Positions 7,267-8,952 of a stretch of 8,952 nucleotides of DNA are shown piece by piece. Positions within the stretch are counted from its first letter, which is position 1. Each line of letters opens with the position of its first letter. Under the pieces are notes generated by a model. That model saw only the letters and a list, made by a program, of their open reading frames with translations, was not told where the DNA came from and made no database searches. Location of the stretch: NCBI GenBank assembly GCA_009885275.1, contig VFKY01000251.1:1-8952 (forward strand). Direction: 5' to 3'. Source of the stretch: Verrucomicrobiota bacterium (GTDB lineage: Bacteria > Verrucomicrobiota > Verrucomicrobiia > Verrucomicrobiales > Verrucomicrobiaceae). Made by a program: the position numbers and the translations under genes.

Positions 7267-7354
7267 TATGAATCACTCAGTTTATAAGTTCGTACAGATA
7301 GCATTTTGCAATCTTCAAGCATCTGCTATGTAGTTTTCAGCTCTAAAGACCGAG

Positions 7355-8140
7355 ATGTCAGATCCAAATGCCAGCATTATTGAAGTCCGCACTTACTTTG
7401 TACGCGGGAGAAATGCTCTCGTAGCCAGGGCCGACTTTGAACCACTCTATATAGATTATTACCTCCATCATGCCGATCATGGCATCCAATATTCCATGGA
7501 GCATGATGCTATGCTCAAAGAGACGCTATCAGCTTTCACACTTCATCTTGCTTCAAGACCTCAAGATGAAACCTGTGGTTGGACATTAAATTTCCATGCT
7601 CCACTCGTAAATCTTTTTGTTACCGGAAGCTCTCGACCAGGTCATGTGGCAGGGCGCATATTCACAGATGATGTGCGCGACTTTGGTAAAAACATTTTTA
7701 TTTCTCAAGTCACCAGAAATGGCGAAGCTCCACGACAAAGCATGGTGGAATTCTCCGGTAAAGATATCTTCCACACCGTGGAAACATACTATCAGCAGAG
7801 TGAGCAACGGCTGGCGCGGCTTTTCCATCAGGAGGATGAGGATGTCGTAATGATATCAGCCCAGCCCGATTGCGATGAAGCTTGGCTTAGCTCTTTGACA
7901 GCTGAAGATGTCCGTCTTCTAGATCAAAAAGAAACCCTAAGTCTTCTTGAGTGCCGCTCATATATCTGGGACTGCGGATGTTCGGTAGATCGACTTTATC
8001 CTGTACTCGCCAAACTCAGCGCCAATGATGTAAATGATGTATTTGGCGACGAAGAAATCATCACCCTCACCTGTCCACGGTGCGGAGCCCGTCATCGGGC
8101 CGCCAAAGAGCATTTTGAAGCATGGCGAGCCAATAGTTAG
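7355..8140 (+). CDS. hslO: Hsp33-type redox-regulated chaperone, short and divergent
   Basis: This 261-residue cytoplasmic protein matches Hsp33. It has an N-terminal domain with 'HAPLVNLFVTGSSRPGHVAGRIF' features (about 81-103), the helix 'VETYYQQSEQR' (142-152) corresponding to the conserved YxxQSEQ region, and a C-terminal redox switch C207-x-C209 ... C240-xx-C243. The 30-residue gap between the cysteine pairs is like that of known Hsp33 proteins. In the family these cysteines bind Zn2+ when reduced and form disulfides under oxidative stress, releasing the holdase. The protein is about 30 residues shorter than usual, and the Gly-Gly segment normally found after the QSEQ helix is not recognisable; extra cysteines are at 74, 173 and 200. 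It stands alone after a terminator. Its stop codon is only three bases from the 3' end of the convergent tRNA-Arg gene. Confidence 0.85.
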   Translation: MSDPNASIIEVRTYFVRGRNALVARADFEPLYIDYYLHHADHGIQYSMEHDAMLKETLSAFTLHLASRPQDETCGWTLNFHAPLVNLFVTGSSRPGHVAGRIFTDDVRDFGKNIFISQVTRNGEAPRQSMVEFSGKDIFHTVETYYQQSEQRLARLFHQEDEDVVMISAQPDCDEAWLSSLTAEDVRLLDQKETLSLLECRSYIWDCGCSVDRLYPVLAKLSANDVNDVFGDEEIITLTCPRCGARHRAAKEHFEAWRANS

Positions 8141-8143
8141 TGA

Positions 8144-8218
8144 TGGTGCACCCAGCAAGAATCGAACTTGCATCGGCGGTTCCGGAAACCGCTGTTCTAT
8201 CCGTTGAACTATGGGTGC
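8144..8218 (-). tRNA. tRNA-Arg, anticodon CCG
   Basis: The minus strand folds into a full cloverleaf of 75 bases including an encoded CCA. The 7-bp acceptor stem is GCACCCA/TGGGTGC with discriminator A. The anticodon stem GCGGT/ACCGC encloses the loop TTCCGGA, giving anticodon CCG (bases 8185-8183), which reads the arginine codon CGG. The T arm carries GTTCGATTC. Its 3' end abuts the convergent hslO gene. Confidence 0.95.
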
Positions 8219-8470
8219 AAGCTTTTGATTGTAAGTGAAATACAGAGCGTTACTTCATCCGCATGCTTTTGCTGCTGCCGCTTAACTGCCACTTAAGGTA
8301 GTCTAGATGCTTGCAAGAGCACACTGAGTCATCACCTGTAAATGAAGTCTCCCGTTCTGGCAAGTTTCGTTTTACTCGTAAGTAACGGCATTCATTGACC
8401 GCAATTGTGGAGGTCATCAAGGGTGAGACTGCCTTGCTTCCCTGTCTCGCCAGTAGAATGGCTTACAAAT
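8219..8470. other. Inter-tRNA spacer without a recognisable gene
   Basis: This 252-base stretch lies between the two tRNA genes. I find no credible coding frame, no third tRNA and no terminator with a T run. It does contain small inverted repeats: 8285-8290 with 8297-8302, 8396-8400 with 8412-8416, and 8422-8429 with 8444-8451 (eight pairs including one G-T). If the tRNAs are co-transcribed, this would be spacer removed during maturation; it may also hold the promoter of tRNA-Arg. Confidence 0.5.
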
Positions 8471-8545
8471 TGGCTCCTGAGGTAGGGATCGAACCTACGA
8501 CATGGTGATTAACAGTCACCCGCTCTACCACTGAGCTACTCAGGA
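8471..8545 (-). tRNA. tRNA-Asn, anticodon GTT
   Basis: The minus strand gives a complete 75-base cloverleaf with encoded CCA. The acceptor stem is TCCTGAG/CTCAGGA with discriminator G. The D arm contains GCTCAGTGGTAGAGC. The anticodon stem GGTGA/TCACC encloses CTGTTAA, giving anticodon GTT (bases 8513-8511), which reads asparagine codons. The T arm is GTAGGTTCGATCCCTAC. A TTGTCA box (complement of 8582-8587) about 37 bases upstream resembles a -35 element, but no good -10 box accompanies it. Confidence 0.96.
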
Positions 8546-8619
8546 AAAATGCGAGTCTTTAAGTAACCAGAGATTGCCTGATGACAACTGTTTTTTTGCT
8601 TTGATAAAAGCTAAACACC

Positions 8620-8952
8620 TCAAAAACCCGGGCGATATGATCTCGCTCTTCCGGTAAAGGGATCTATTTGGACACAATAGAAATTGTCAGTGGGCTGACC
8701 GGCAACTGGGGCTATAGCGCTTTCTTCAACCACAGTTAAAAAGCTCCTCGCCAATGTTTGGAACTGAAGGCCCGCCATTCCACCCGCCGAGGCTACTATC
8801 TTACAGGTCCCATCAGGAAGAAAACGTATGGCGCTATATTGGGCACCCGTAACCCCTGAATTATCGGTGGTGTCAGCATAAAAAGCTGATGTCACGCAGG
8901 GCGAAAGAAGAGGGTCCGATGAAATAATAAGGTTGTCGGGCAGCTTTATCGA
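8620..8952 (-). CDS. C-terminal fragment of a pseudopilin-like protein (resembles Verru_Chthon cassette proteins)
   Basis: The frame is open from the right edge of the window to a TGA at 8620, giving 110 C-terminal residues; the start lies outside. A GTG at 8895 is internal, since the 19 upstream codons are also open and coding-like. Features are 'AIRFLPDGTC', an alanine- and glycine-rich middle, and the end 'FYCVQIDPFTGRARSYRPGF'. A 'rF.pdG' strand and a closing 'ldp.tGr.r' strand are common in type II secretion-like pseudopilins, and the ending recalls the Verru_Chthon cassette proteins of Verrucomicrobia. The N-terminal prepilin signal that would settle this is not in the window. No intrinsic terminator is seen after the stop codon in the minus direction; a small hairpin there is followed by A rather than T. 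Confidence 0.55.
   Translation of the reverse strand, partial: SIKLPDNLIISSDPLLSPCVTSAFYADTTDNSGVTGAQYSAIRFLPDGTCKIVASAGGMAGLQFQTLARSFLTVVEESAIAPVAGQPTDNFYCVQIDPFTGRARSYRPGF

Noticed and set aside
8591..8612. Hairpin GCTTT/AAAGC as a terminator for the minus-strand pseudopilin-like gene
   Set aside because: In the direction of that gene the stem is followed by A rather than T, so it cannot be a standard intrinsic terminator.
8620..8895. A complete 91-residue gene starting at GTG 8895
   Set aside because: The frame stays open to the window edge with coding-like sequence, so this is the end of a longer gene.
1..8952. Mobile element, prophage, CRISPR or defence island
   Set aside because: No transposase, integrase, inverted terminal repeats, spaced direct repeats or phage genes are visible; although tRNA genes are present, no integrase or attachment-site duplication is seen.

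Overview
The window looks like chromosomal DNA from a Gram-negative bacterium, most probably of the Verrucomicrobiota (PVC superphylum). An outer membrane is shown by a BamA-Skp-LpxD cluster. The lineage guess rests on a secreted DUF1080 (3-keto-disaccharide hydrolase) protein, a free-standing AP2-like basic protein, a C-terminal fragment resembling the pseudopilin-like 'Verru_Chthon cassette' proteins, and an almost complete lack of Shine-Dalgarno sequences. This is an inference from gene content; no ribosomal RNA or other clear taxonomic marker is present.

Layout. Bases 1-3035 (+) carry the envelope block: the 3' part of bamA (last POTRA domain and beta-barrel), a skp/ompH periplasmic chaperone gene, and lpxD for lipid A synthesis. 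A strong terminator-like hairpin lies between skp and lpxD. An enolase-superfamily gene (3047-4444, -) converges on lpxD with 11 bases between them. A 293-base divergent intergenic region follows, with a small leader hairpin, then a class IV aminotransferase/ADC-lyase-like gene (4738-5574, +). Next come a 154-residue basic protein with two AP2-like units (5653-6117, +), a convergent DUF167/YggU gene (6151-6423, -), the secreted DUF1080 gene (6566-7207, +) with a good terminator, and a short Hsp33 gene (7355-8140, +). On the minus strand are tRNA-Arg(CCG) and tRNA-Asn(GTT), both with encoded CCA and separated by a 252-base spacer without a gene, and finally the C-terminal 110 residues of a pseudopilin-like protein that runs off the right end.

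How the genes work together. Only the first block forms a functional module: BamA inserts outer-membrane proteins, Skp carries them across the periplasm, and LpxD makes the acylated glucosamine intermediate of lipid A. The rest are single, apparently independently transcribed genes (metabolic enzymes, a redox chaperone, a putative DNA-binding protein, tRNAs). I see no phage, transposon, CRISPR or defence island. No clearly new multi-gene system is visible. The items most worth a second look are the tandem AP2-like protein, the hairpin before lpxD, and the general absence of Shine-Dalgarno sites.
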